Part shown: in pieces, positions 1-6,351 of the stretch
Numbering within the stretch: position 1 is the first letter of the stretch
Layout: every line of letters begins with the position of its first letter
Assembly: GCA_025455895.1 (NCBI GenBank)
Contig: JALOLQ010000076.1
Location: 1 to 7,018, forward strand
From: Solirubrobacteraceae bacterium
Lineage (GTDB): Bacteria > Actinomycetota > Thermoleophilia > Solirubrobacterales > Solirubrobacteraceae
Direction of reading: 5' to 3'
Length of the DNA: 7,018 nt
The notes under the pieces: model-generated
The model's input: only the letters and a program-made list of their open reading frames with translations
What the model was told of the DNA's origin: nothing
Database searches by the model: none
Made by a program: the position numbers and the translations under genes

Positions 1-321
1 CACCACGGCGACGGCGTCGAAGCGCAGGTCGGGCACCCGTGGGCGGCCCGTCTCCTGTGCGAGCCACGCCGCCGCCATCGCGCGCACCTGCCGGCGCTTG
101 CGCGGCCCGAGCGCGTCCCAGGGCATCGGATCCGAGCGTGAGGCGCGGCGCGTCTTGACCTCGGCGAAGACGAGCGTGCGCCCGTCGCAGACGATCAGGT
201 CGAGCTCGCCGAAGCGCGTGCGGTGGTTGCGCGCGACGAGGGCGTAGCCGAGGCGCTCGAAGTGCCGGAGGGCGAGGTCCTCCCCGGTGCGGCCCAGGTC
301 GCGGCGGGCGTTCGTGCTCAT
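1..321 (-). CDS. yraN: YraN/UPF0102 family endonuclease-fold protein (3' end cut by window edge)
   Basis: Reading leftward from ATG at 321-319, 107 codons stay open to base 1, so only the last 10-15 residues of a roughly 120-residue family member should be missing. The N-terminus has the family pattern LGRTGEDLA (residues 9-17), followed by LGYALVARNHRTRFGELDLI (24-43) and FAEVKTRR (52-59). E39, D41 and the E54-x-K56 pair match the restriction-endonuclease-like (PD-(D/E)XK) core predicted for UPF0102. The family is predicted to be a nuclease, and its physiological role is not settled. In many genomes it sits beside comM and dprA, as here, but usually in the same direction; here it is divergent from comM. 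No clear Shine-Dalgarno or -10 element is visible upstream of the start. Family assignment is strong; biochemical function is inferred. Confidence 0.92.
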   Translation of the reverse strand, partial: MSTNARRDLGRTGEDLALRHFERLGYALVARNHRTRFGELDLIVCDGRTLVFAEVKTRRASRSDPMPWDALGPRKRRQVRAMAAAWLAQETGRPRVPDLRFDAVAVV

Positions 322-466
322 GGCCGCACCGTTCCAGGCCGCAGGTGACGGCGGAACACCGTCATGACGACGCGGCGCCGACGGTTTCGTGCCGCCGCGG
401 CGGTGGCGCGCGATGCTGCGCGCGCGGCGTCGCGATCAGCGGGTTTCGCCGTCACGGAGGCCCGCC

Positions 467-472
467 TAGCGT
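467..472 (+). promoter_or_regulatory. Putative -10 element (TAGCGT) for leaderless comM
   Basis: TAGCGT fits the TANNNT actinobacterial -10 pattern and ends 9 bases before GTG 481, so transcription would start at or next to the start codon. No good -35 box is seen at 17-18 bases. The nearest Shine-Dalgarno-like GGAGG (456-460) is 20 bases from the GTG, too far to serve it, which favours a leaderless message. The same arrangement occurs before the genes at 3162 and 4051. This is inferred from sequence pattern only. Confidence 0.5.
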
Positions 473-480
473 CGCCGACC

Positions 481-1986
481 GTGCTCGCTCGCGTCCTGAC
501 CTTCACCCTCGACGGCCTCGAGCCGCGGCCCGTGACCGTCGAGGCGGACCTGCGGCCGGGCCTCCCTGCCTTCACGATCGTCGGGCTCGCGGATCGCTCG
601 GTCTTCGAGGCGCGCGAGCGCGTGCGCGCGGCGCTGCTGAACAGCGGGTTCGAGTTCCCGCTGCGGCGGGTCACCGTGAACCTCGCCCCGGCGCATCTGC
701 GCAAGGGCGGGCCCGGCTTCGACCTGGCCATCGCCTGCGCGATCCTGGCGGCCAGCGGGCAGGTTCCCGCGGCGTCGCTGGCCCGGGCGGCGGTGGTCGG
801 GGAGGTCGCCCTGGGCGGCGAGGTCCGTCCGTGCCGCGGGGTGCTCGCCGCCGCCGAGGGCGCCCGGGCGGCGGGGCTCGACCGGCTGCTCGTGCCCGCC
901 GCGCGCGCCGCGGAGGCCGCGCTCGTGCCGGAGCTCGCGGTCACCGGCATCTCGACGCTGGCCGAGCTCCCGGCCGCGCTGCGTGGCGAGGCGCCGGCGG
1001 CTCCCGCACCCCCGCCGACGCCCGCGGCCGCCGGCGCGGCGGGCCTCGACCTCGCCGACGTCCGCGGGCACGCGGCCGCGATCCATGCGCTGACGATCGC
1101 CGCCGCCGGCGGGCACAACGTCCTGCTCTCGGGCCCGCCGGGGACCGGCAAGACGATGCTCGCGCGGCGGATGCCGTCGATCCTGCCGCCGCTCGAGGCG
1201 GACGAGGCGCTCGAGGTCACCCGCATCCACAGCATCGTCGGCCTGCGCGGCGACGGCGGGCTCGCCGCCGCACGTCCGTTCCGCGCGCCGCATCACACGA
1301 TCTCGGCCTCCGGCCTCGTCGGCGGCGGCAGCGTCCCGACCCCGGGCGAGGCCACGCTCGCCCATCGCGGCGTGCTCTTCCTCGACGAGCTCTCGGAGTT
1401 CGAGCGCCGCGCCCTGGAGGCGCTCCGCCAGCCGCTCGAGGACGGGCACGTCACGGTCGTCCGCGGGCAGCTCGCCGCGCGGTTCCCGGCCCGTTTCACG
1501 CTCGTGGCCGCCACGAACCCGTGTCCGTGCGGGCGCGGGCAGCCCGGGTGCCGCTGCAGCGAGCCCGAGCTCGTCCGCCACCGCCGGCGTCTCTCCGGGC
1601 CGCTGCTCGACCGGCTGGACCTCGTGCTGAGCGTCGAGCGGCCGACCGCACAGGAGCTCGCCGGTGAGCCGTACGCGACGAGCGCGGCGATCCGCGAGCG
1701 CGTCGTCGCCGCGCGCGACCGGCAGGCCGCTCGGGGCCCGGGCGTCCCCAACGGCGAGCTCACGGCGTCACAGGTCCGCACCGTGGTCCGGCTCGAGCCG
1801 GCCGCCCGGCGGGTGCTCGCCGAGCAGTACGAGCGCGGAACGCTGAGCGCCCGCGGGCGCGACCGCGCGCTGCGGGTGGCGCAGACGATCGCCGACCTGG
1901 ACGGCGCGCCGGCCGTGACCGCCGCCGTGATCGGCCAGGCGATCGCGCTGCGGCACGAGCCCCGGCCCGCGGGAGCGGCGCGATGA
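481..1986 (+). CDS. comM: ComM/YifB family AAA+ ATPase (Mg-chelatase-like)
   Basis: A 501-residue protein, the usual length for YifB/ComM. In Vibrio the family is a hexameric helicase that drives branch migration during integration of transformed DNA; in most bacteria its role is assumed from that. The N-terminal ChlI-like domain (about 1-165) carries the family segments GLPAFTIVGL and NSGFEFPLRRVTVNLAPA. The AAA+ domain follows a Pro/Ala linker. It has Walker A GPPGTGKT at 218-225, Walker B LFLDE at 299-303, and the family cysteine cluster C348-P-C350 with C357-R-C359. The C-terminal Mg_chelatase_C domain (about 400-500) includes LSARGRDRALRVAQTIADL. An ATG at 364 in the same frame would add 39 Arg/Ala-rich residues unlike the family. 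GTG 481 gives a start matching family N-termini (xLARVLTFTLDGLE) and has a -10-like element just upstream. The gene overlaps dprA by four bases (ATGA), indicating translational coupling. Confidence 0.93.
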   Translation: MLARVLTFTLDGLEPRPVTVEADLRPGLPAFTIVGLADRSVFEARERVRAALLNSGFEFPLRRVTVNLAPAHLRKGGPGFDLAIACAILAASGQVPAASLARAAVVGEVALGGEVRPCRGVLAAAEGARAAGLDRLLVPAARAAEAALVPELAVTGISTLAELPAALRGEAPAAPAPPPTPAAAGAAGLDLADVRGHAAAIHALTIAAAGGHNVLLSGPPGTGKTMLARRMPSILPPLEADEALEVTRIHSIVGLRGDGGLAAARPFRAPHHTISASGLVGGGSVPTPGEATLAHRGVLFLDELSEFERRALEALRQPLEDGHVTVVRGQLAARFPARFTLVAATNPCPCGRGQPGCRCSEPELVRHRRRLSGPLLDRLDLVLSVERPTAQELAGEPYATSAAIRERVVAARDRQAARGPGVPNGELTASQVRTVVRLEPAARRVLAEQYERGTLSARGRDRALRVAQTIADLDGAPAVTAAVIGQAIALRHEPRPAGAAR

Positions 1987-3092
1987 GTGCCGGCTGCTGC
2001 GACGCGTGCACGCGTCGCAGCCGTCTCGTCGGGCGGCTGGCCGGGCACCTCGAGCAACGGCGCGCGGACCGCGTGCGGATCCGTGAGGTCCTCGCGCTCC
2101 CCGACGAGCGGCTGATCGAGGCGCTCGGCGGGCTGCTGGCCGGGGAGATCGCCGCCGAGCACGCCGCGACGGACCCGGACGCCGTCCGCGCCGCCTGGCG
2201 CGCCGCGGGGACGACCGCGGTCTGCCGCCACGCCGCGGGCTACCCGGCCGGCCTCTCGGATCTGAGCGACGCCCCGGCGGTGCTGCACGTCAACGGCGAC
2301 CCCGGCCGGCTCACCCGTCTGCTGGGCGCTGAGGCGCCGGCGGTCGCCGTCGTCGGCGCGCGGCGCGCCTCGGCGGACGGCCTGCAGCTCGCTTCGGACC
2401 TCGGCCGGGGGCTGGCCGCCGCGGGGGTGGGCGTGATCAGCGGCATGGCCCTCGGGATCGACAGCGCGGCGCACCGGGGCGCGCTGGAGGCGCCCGACCC
2501 GCGCACCGTCGCCGTCCTGGCCTGCGGTCCGGAGATCGCCTACCCCGCGAGCCGGCGGCGGCTCCACGCCGAGCTCGCTGATCGCGCGCTCGTCGTCTCC
2601 GAGCTGCCGCCGGGGACTCCCGCCTACCGCTGGGCGTTCCCCGCCCGCAACCGCCTGATCGCCGCGCTCGCGGGGATGACCGTCGTCGTCGAGGCGGCGG
2701 AGCGGTCGGGCTCGCTGATCACCGCGGATCTCGCCGCGGACCTCGGACGCGACATCGGCGCGGTCCCCGGATCGCCGGCCTCCTGGCATGCGGGCGGGAC
2801 CAACGCGCTGCTGCGCGACGGCGCCCATGTCGTGCGCGGCGCGCGGGACGTCCTCGACGACGTGCTCGGGCCGCGGCCGGCGGATGCCGGCGAGCAGGCC
2901 GGGGCCGGCCTCGCGCTCGGGGACGACCTGCGCGCGCTCGCCGAGGCCGTCGCCCGCGGGCACGCGACGATCGCGTCGCTGGTGGCGGCCGGGAACGACC
3001 CCGGCGCGGTGCTCGCCGGCCTGACCGAGCTCGAGCTCCTGGGGGTGCTGGAACGCCGCCCGGGCGGGCGCTACGTGGTGGGCACGGCGTGA
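1983..3092 (+). CDS. dprA: DNA-processing protein DprA
   Basis: A 369-residue DprA/Smf protein. The family binds incoming single-stranded DNA in the cytoplasm and loads RecA during natural transformation; it is also widespread in bacteria not known to be competent. The Rossmann-like core (about 100-290) shows VVGARRAS (123-130), SGMALGIDSAAH (153-164), FPARNRLIA (219-227), SGSLIT (242-247) and VPG (261-263), all canonical. A C-terminal winged helix (310-369) is present, ending LGVLERRPGGRYVVGTA. The N-terminal 60-70 residues replace a clear SAM domain with a short segment carrying C5, C6 and C9 (CCDAC), followed by RLAGHLE. The segment from C81 (CRHAAGYPAGL) matches the usual pre-core region. 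The start ATG lies in the comM stop (ATGA) and has GGGAG at 1971-1975, seven bases upstream, so it is probably translated from the comM message. The topA gene that often follows dprA is absent here. Confidence 0.96.
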   Translation: MSAGCCDACTRRSRLVGRLAGHLEQRRADRVRIREVLALPDERLIEALGGLLAGEIAAEHAATDPDAVRAAWRAAGTTAVCRHAAGYPAGLSDLSDAPAVLHVNGDPGRLTRLLGAEAPAVAVVGARRASADGLQLASDLGRGLAAAGVGVISGMALGIDSAAHRGALEAPDPRTVAVLACGPEIAYPASRRRLHAELADRALVVSELPPGTPAYRWAFPARNRLIAALAGMTVVVEAAERSGSLITADLAADLGRDIGAVPGSPASWHAGGTNALLRDGAHVVRGARDVLDDVLGPRPADAGEQAGAGLALGDDLRALAEAVARGHATIASLVAAGNDPGAVLAGLTELELLGVLERRPGGRYVVGTA

Positions 3093-3146
3093 ACGCCGGC
3101 GTGCCCGGCCCGCCGCCCCGGCGCCCGCACGGGGCCGGCCGGGTGC

Positions 3147-3152
3147 CATACT
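3147..3152 (+). promoter_or_regulatory. Putative -10 element (CATACT) for the unknown gene pair
   Basis: CATACT ends exactly 10 bases before ATG 3162, the same distance as the TAGTGT element before ilvD. It lies in the 69-base gap after dprA, where AT-rich bases are otherwise nearly absent. Transcription from it would begin within a few bases of the ATG, giving a leaderless or near-leaderless message. A GGGGG run lies between the element and the ATG and could instead act as a short-spaced Shine-Dalgarno for read-through from dprA. No recognisable -35 is present. Confidence 0.42.
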
Positions 3153-3161
3153 CCGGGGGCC

Positions 3162-3407
3162 ATGAGGTTCCTGCGCATGAAGCCCGGGCACGGCGAGGTG
3201 CTGCTCGCAGAGGGCGACGTCGACGTGCGCGAGGACGAGCAGGAGCTCATCGAGGAGTTCCGCCGGCAGCTCGACCTCGGCCTGTGGGCGGCGGTGCCGG
3301 TCACCGACCGGTCCGGCCGGCGCCGGGCGGAGATGGTGCGGGACTTCGCCGACGTGCCCCGCGACGCCGACCGCGTGATCTTCTTCCCGCGCGCCGCCGG
3401 CGGCTGA
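3162..3407 (+). CDS. Small conserved-looking hypothetical protein, 81 residues
   Basis: I do not recognise a named family. The 81 residues have ordinary soluble-protein composition and strong G/C bias at third codon positions, so this is very likely a real gene. The N-terminus is MRFLRMKPGHGEVLLAEGDV, a beta-strand-like start. An acidic helix (about 22-38: REDEQELIEEFRRQLDL) follows, then LGLWAAVPV (about 38-46), a basic turn SGRRR, and the C-terminal motif DFADVPRDADRVIFFPRAAGG split over about 61-81. There is no signal peptide, membrane segment or cysteine. A promoter-like CATACT lies 10 bases upstream. The next gene starts 14 bases after its stop, so the two are probably one transcription unit and may act together. 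The aromatic, Gly-rich tail (VIFFPRAAGG) looks like the most constrained part and could be an interaction surface; that is speculation. Confidence 0.75.
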   Translation: MRFLRMKPGHGEVLLAEGDVDVREDEQELIEEFRRQLDLGLWAAVPVTDRSGRRRAEMVRDFADVPRDADRVIFFPRAAGG

Positions 3408-3421
3408 GCGACGGGGCCGCG

Positions 3422-4054
3422 ATGGCGCTCGCGCTCGGAGCCACGGCGATCGTCATCGTCGCCCTGATGTGGGAGGTCGCGTGGCCGACCGCGTCGGAGG
3501 CGCTCGAGCGCCATCGCGCACGCCGCGCGCGGATCCCCGGGCTCGACGTCGACCCCGGGCGCGAGCGCCGCGCCGAGCAGCGCGCGCGCCAGCTGCTGCG
3601 CTCGTGCGTCAACGCCGAGGAGTGGGAGATGTACCGCGACCTCGGGCTGATCCGCGTCTGGGGTGCGCTCGCCGGGGGGCCGGGCCGCGGCGGCACGCCC
3701 GCGACCGAGGACGGCGCCCCGTACGCCTACCTCATCTACCCGCACAAGCCGATCGTGGCCTACCTGCCGCAGACCCGGGAGCTGCTCACCGAGTACTGCG
3801 TGGACTTCCCGGACGAGACCCGGCCCTACGGCAGCCCGCATCTGCCGGACTCCGACGACGTGCTCGCGAAGTGGATGGCGCTGACCGGGGACGAGCGGCG
3901 CCTCATCGAGAGCGCGAACATGCATCTGCCGGGCCGGCAGGTCGATCCCAAACGCGTGCGCCGCGACCTCTGGCGCCTGCACGAGTGGGAGCGCCAGCGC
4001 CTGCGGCGCCAGGCCCGCGCCGACGGCGCGGCGGGTAGTGTCCCCGCCCCGTGA
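3422..4054 (+). CDS. Hypothetical protein with one N-terminal membrane segment, 210 residues
   Basis: No named family is recognised. Residues 3-21 (LALGATAIVIVALMWEVAW) form one short hydrophobic segment. A long Arg-rich stretch follows (29-60), so by the positive-inside rule the bulk should be cytoplasmic. The likely folded domain runs from about 51 to 170: a basic helix RAEQRARQLLRSCVNAEEWEMY (51-71), the strand-like GLIRVWG (75-81), a Gly-rich loop (84-92), YAYLIYPHKPIVAYLP (101-116), EYCVDFPD (124-131) and LPDSDDVLAKWMALTGDERRLIESAN (141-166). That arrangement resembles small domains with an 'RARxLL...LPxxDxxLAxxLxL..DExxFLxxAN' outline that I have seen in uncharacterised proteins; this is a memory-based impression, not a search result. 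The tail is basic. ATG 3422 has GGGG at 3413-3416 and sits 14 bases after the preceding gene. The last codons overlap a -10-like element and the ilvD start (GTGA). An upstream in-frame extension to 3089 exists but reads through the 81-residue gene and looks non-coding. Confidence 0.8.
   Translation: MALALGATAIVIVALMWEVAWPTASEALERHRARRARIPGLDVDPGRERRAEQRARQLLRSCVNAEEWEMYRDLGLIRVWGALAGGPGRGGTPATEDGAPYAYLIYPHKPIVAYLPQTRELLTEYCVDFPDETRPYGSPHLPDSDDVLAKWMALTGDERRLIESANMHLPGRQVDPKRVRRDLWRLHEWERQRLRRQARADGAAGSVPAP
4036..4041 (+). promoter_or_regulatory. Putative -10 element (TAGTGT) for leaderless ilvD
   Basis: TAGTGT matches TANNNT and ends 10 bases before the ilvD GTG at 4051. It lies inside the last codons of the upstream gene, encoding part of its Gly-Ser-Val-Pro-Ala-Pro tail. 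It could give ilvD its own leaderless transcript besides read-through from the unknown pair. No Shine-Dalgarno is visible before the GTG; the intervening bases are a C-rich run. No -35 match is seen. Confidence 0.48.
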
Positions 4055-5739
4055 CCGACACGCTCTCGCACCTCAAGCACCGCAGCGCCGCCCTCACCGA
4101 CGGGCCCGAGCGCGCCGCCGCCCGCGCCTACCTCAAGGGCATCGGCTTCGACGACGACGCGCTCGCGCGGCCGATCATCGGGGTCGCCTCGACCTGGATC
4201 GAGACGATGCCCTGCAACTTCCACCTGCGCGCGCTGGCCGCGAAGGTCAAGGAGGGCATCCGCGCCGCGGGCTGCACGCCGATGGAGTTCAACACGATCG
4301 CGATCTCGGACGGGATCACGATGGGGACGAGCGGGATGAAGACCTCGCTGGTCAGCCGCGAGGTGATCGCCGACTCGATCGAGCTCGTCGGCCGCGGCCA
4401 CCTGTTCGACGCGGTCGTCGCGCTCTCGGGCTGCGACAAGACGATCCCCGGCACCGTGATGGCGCTCGCCCGGCTCGACGTCCCCGCGGTGATGCTCTAC
4501 GGCGGCTCGATCCCGCCCGGCCGCTTCCAGGGCCACGACGTGACGATCCAGGACGTCTTCGAGGCCGTCGGCGCGCACGCCGCCGGGAAGATGACCGACG
4601 AGGAGCTGCACGAGCTCGAGGGCGTCGCGAGCCCGGGCGCCGGAGCCTGCGGCGGCCAGTTCACCGCGAACACGATGGCGATGGCCTACGAGGTCCTGGG
4701 GATCTCCCCGATGGGCTCCTCGATGGTCCCCGCCCAGCACAAGAGCAAGGCGCAGGTCGCCTTCGAGGCCGGCGAGCTCGTCGTCGACGTGCTGCGCCGC
4801 GGGCTGAAGCCGAGCGACATCATCACCCGCGACTCGATCGAGAACGCGATCGCGGCCGTCGCGATGAGCGGCGGCTCGACGAACGCCGTCCTGCACCTGC
4901 TCGCGCTGGCCCGCGAGGCGGGCGTCGACATCGACATCGACGACTTCGACCGGATCAGCGAGCGCACCCCGCTGCTGTGCGACCTCAAGCCCGGCGGGCG
5001 CTACGTCGCCGTCGACCTCTTCGAGGCCGGCGGCGTGCCGCTCGTCGCCTCGCGCCTGCTCGAGGCCGGCCTGCTGCACGAGGACGCTCCGACGGTCACC
5101 GGCCGGACGGTCGGCGAGGCCGCGCGCGAGGCGCTCGAGGCCGAGGGCCAGCAGGTCGTCCTGCCGCTGAGCGACCCGATCAAGCCCTCGGGCGGCCTGG
5201 CGATCCTGCGCGGCAACCTCGCCCCGGAGGGCTGCGTGGTGAAGCTCGTCGGCCACGAGCGCCGCTACCACCAGGGGCCGGCGCGGGTCTTCGAGGGCGA
5301 AGCCGACGCGATGCACGCCGCCACCCACGGCGGGATCAGCGCCGGTGACGTGGTGATCATCCGCAACGAGGGCCCCGCCGGCGGGCCGGGCATGCGCGAG
5401 ATGCTCGCGGTGACCGCGGCGATCAACGGGGCCGGGCTGGGCGAGGAGGTGGCGCTGCTCACCGACGGGCGCTTCTCCGGGGCGACCCACGGGTTCATGG
5501 CCGGCCACCTGGCGCCGGAGGCCTACCGCGGCGGCCCGATCGCCGCCGTGCGCGACGGGGACACCGTCACGATCGACGTCGACGGGCGGCGCCTGGACGT
5601 CGACCTGCCCGACGAGGAGATCGCCGCGCGCGTCGCGGCCTACGAGCCGCCGCCCAACGCGGATCGCACCGGGGTGCTCGCCAAGTACGCCGCGCTCGTC
5701 GGCAGCGCCGCGCGGGGCGCGGTCACGCTGCCCGAGTGA
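4051..5739 (+). CDS. ilvD: Dihydroxy-acid dehydratase
   Basis: A 562-residue IlvD. It dehydrates 2,3-dihydroxy-isovalerate and 2,3-dihydroxy-3-methylvalerate to the 2-keto acids that lead to valine, leucine, isoleucine and pantothenate, in the cytoplasm. The three cysteines that hold the [2Fe-2S] cluster in this family are C55 (MPCN), C128 (SGCDKTIPG) and C200 (GACGGQFTANTM). D87 (SDGITMG), D129 and K130 (the lysine carboxylated in related enzymes) fit the Mg2+ site, with E440 in EGPAGGPGM a likely further ligand. S476 in TDGRFSG is the expected catalytic base. Full-length match to the short, Mycobacterium-type group; no defect seen. GTG 4051 overlaps the previous stop as GTGA and gives a standard N-terminus (LKHRSAALTDGPERAAARAYL in outline). 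No T-box, leader peptide or attenuator is visible, so branched-chain amino acid control, if any, is not evident here. The usual partners ilvB, ilvN, ilvC and leuA are not in the window. Confidence 0.97.
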   Translation: MTDTLSHLKHRSAALTDGPERAAARAYLKGIGFDDDALARPIIGVASTWIETMPCNFHLRALAAKVKEGIRAAGCTPMEFNTIAISDGITMGTSGMKTSLVSREVIADSIELVGRGHLFDAVVALSGCDKTIPGTVMALARLDVPAVMLYGGSIPPGRFQGHDVTIQDVFEAVGAHAAGKMTDEELHELEGVASPGAGACGGQFTANTMAMAYEVLGISPMGSSMVPAQHKSKAQVAFEAGELVVDVLRRGLKPSDIITRDSIENAIAAVAMSGGSTNAVLHLLALAREAGVDIDIDDFDRISERTPLLCDLKPGGRYVAVDLFEAGGVPLVASRLLEAGLLHEDAPTVTGRTVGEAAREALEAEGQQVVLPLSDPIKPSGGLAILRGNLAPEGCVVKLVGHERRYHQGPARVFEGEADAMHAATHGGISAGDVVIIRNEGPAGGPGMREMLAVTAAINGAGLGEEVALLTDGRFSGATHGFMAGHLAPEAYRGGPIAAVRDGDTVTIDVDGRRLDVDLPDEEIAARVAAYEPPPNADRTGVLAKYAALVGSAARGAVTLPE

Positions 5740-6323
5740 GCCCCGGTCGCGGCGCCGTGCGGATCGCGATCGACATCGACTCGACGCTGCATCACTACTG
5801 GGACCAGTTCTCGGCGACCGTGCGGCGCCGCTACGGCGTGGACCTGCCGTACGAGCGCCAGACCACCTGGGCGATCCGGCACCTCGAGCCCGAGCAGGTC
5901 CACGCGAGCGTGCTCGAGACGCACACCGAGGTCCAGATCGCCGCCGCCGAGCCCTATCCCGGGGCGGTCGAGGTCGTCAACGGGTGGCACGCCGCCGGGC
6001 ACTACATCCACATCACGAGCCACCGCACCGCCGACGCGCACGCCGCCACCGAGCGCTGGCTCGCCGCGATCGGGCTGCGCTACGACGACCTGCACTGCTC
6101 GTACGACAAGATCACCCGCTGCCGCGAGATCGGCATCGACCTGCTGATCGACGACAGCCCGGTGAACCTCGAGCAGGCGCTCGAGGCCGGCATGGCGGGC
6201 GCCACGCTCGAGCATCCGTGGAACCGCGAGATCGTCGCCGCGCGCCCCGTCGTGGCCGCCGCCGACTGGCCGGCGCTCGCCGCCGCGCTGGCGCCGCTGA
6301 TCGAGCGCGACTCCCGGTCCTGA
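5736..6323 (+). CDS. HAD superfamily 5'-nucleotidase, NT5C type
   Basis: A 195-residue HAD-fold phosphatase of the NT5C (5'(3')-deoxyribonucleotidase-like) group, expected to hydrolyse a nucleoside monophosphate or similar small phosphate ester in the cytoplasm; the real substrate is unknown. Motif I is D13-I-D15-S-T, with D13 the nucleophile and D15 the acid/base. Motif II is T94-S95 in HITSHR. Motif III uses K125 in SYDKITRCREIGIDLLI and the motif IV acids are D139 and D140 in LIDDSPVNLEQA. The cap insertion lies between about 20 and 75 and includes a Tyr/Trp-rich HHYWDQF just after motif I. GTG 5736 overlaps the ilvD stop as GTGA, which favours coupling. An in-frame GTG at 5757 gives the more typical family start (xRIAIDIDSTLHHYWD) and cannot be excluded; neither start has a clear Shine-Dalgarno. 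No promoter is seen, so it is probably read from the ilvD transcript. Confidence 0.88.
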   Translation: MSPGRGAVRIAIDIDSTLHHYWDQFSATVRRRYGVDLPYERQTTWAIRHLEPEQVHASVLETHTEVQIAAAEPYPGAVEVVNGWHAAGHYIHITSHRTADAHAATERWLAAIGLRYDDLHCSYDKITRCREIGIDLLIDDSPVNLEQALEAGMAGATLEHPWNREIVAARPVVAAADWPALAAALAPLIERDSRS

Positions 6324-6326
6324 CCG

Positions 6327-6342
6327 GGCGCGGCAGCGCGCC
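6327..6342 (+). terminator. Possible hairpin terminator after the nucleotidase gene
   Basis: GGCGCG, loop GCAG, CGCGCC forms a perfect 6-bp stem three bases after the nucleotidase stop, extendable by a G-U pair. Only TT follows, so it is not a classic intrinsic terminator with a U tract. Position between two transcription units, just before a promoter-like sequence, makes a terminator role plausible but unproven; chance GC-rich pairing is common in such DNA. Confidence 0.35.
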
Positions 6343-6351
6343 TTGCAGGGG

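Noticed and set aside
344..364. Small inverted repeat (GACGG...CCGTC) in the yraN-comM gap as an operator
   Set aside because: Only 5-bp arms in very GC-rich DNA, with no second copy; chance is a sufficient explanation.
456..460. GGAGG as the comM ribosome binding site
   Set aside because: It is 20 bases from GTG 481 with no other start codon in the frame at a usable distance.
3094..3123. CGCCGG...CCGGCG as a terminator after dprA
   Set aside because: The 18-base loop and lack of a T tract make it weak, and several alternative GC pairings exist in the same gap.
1293..3191. A 632-codon open frame on the minus strand across comM and dprA
   Set aside because: Arg/Gly/Ala-rich low-complexity translation with no domain, directly antisense to two well-conserved genes; long antisense frames are expected where third positions are nearly all G/C.
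3089..3421. Upstream in-frame extension of the 210-residue gene to 3089
   Set aside because: It is Arg/Gly/Pro-rich shadow sequence in another frame of the 81-residue gene; the hydrophobic segment right after ATG 3422 fits a natural N-terminus.
3826..5508. A 560-codon open frame on the minus strand across ilvD
   Set aside because: Composition (His/Asp/Arg/Val-rich, no domain) is typical of the antisense of GC-rich coding DNA, and ilvD is unambiguous on the plus strand.
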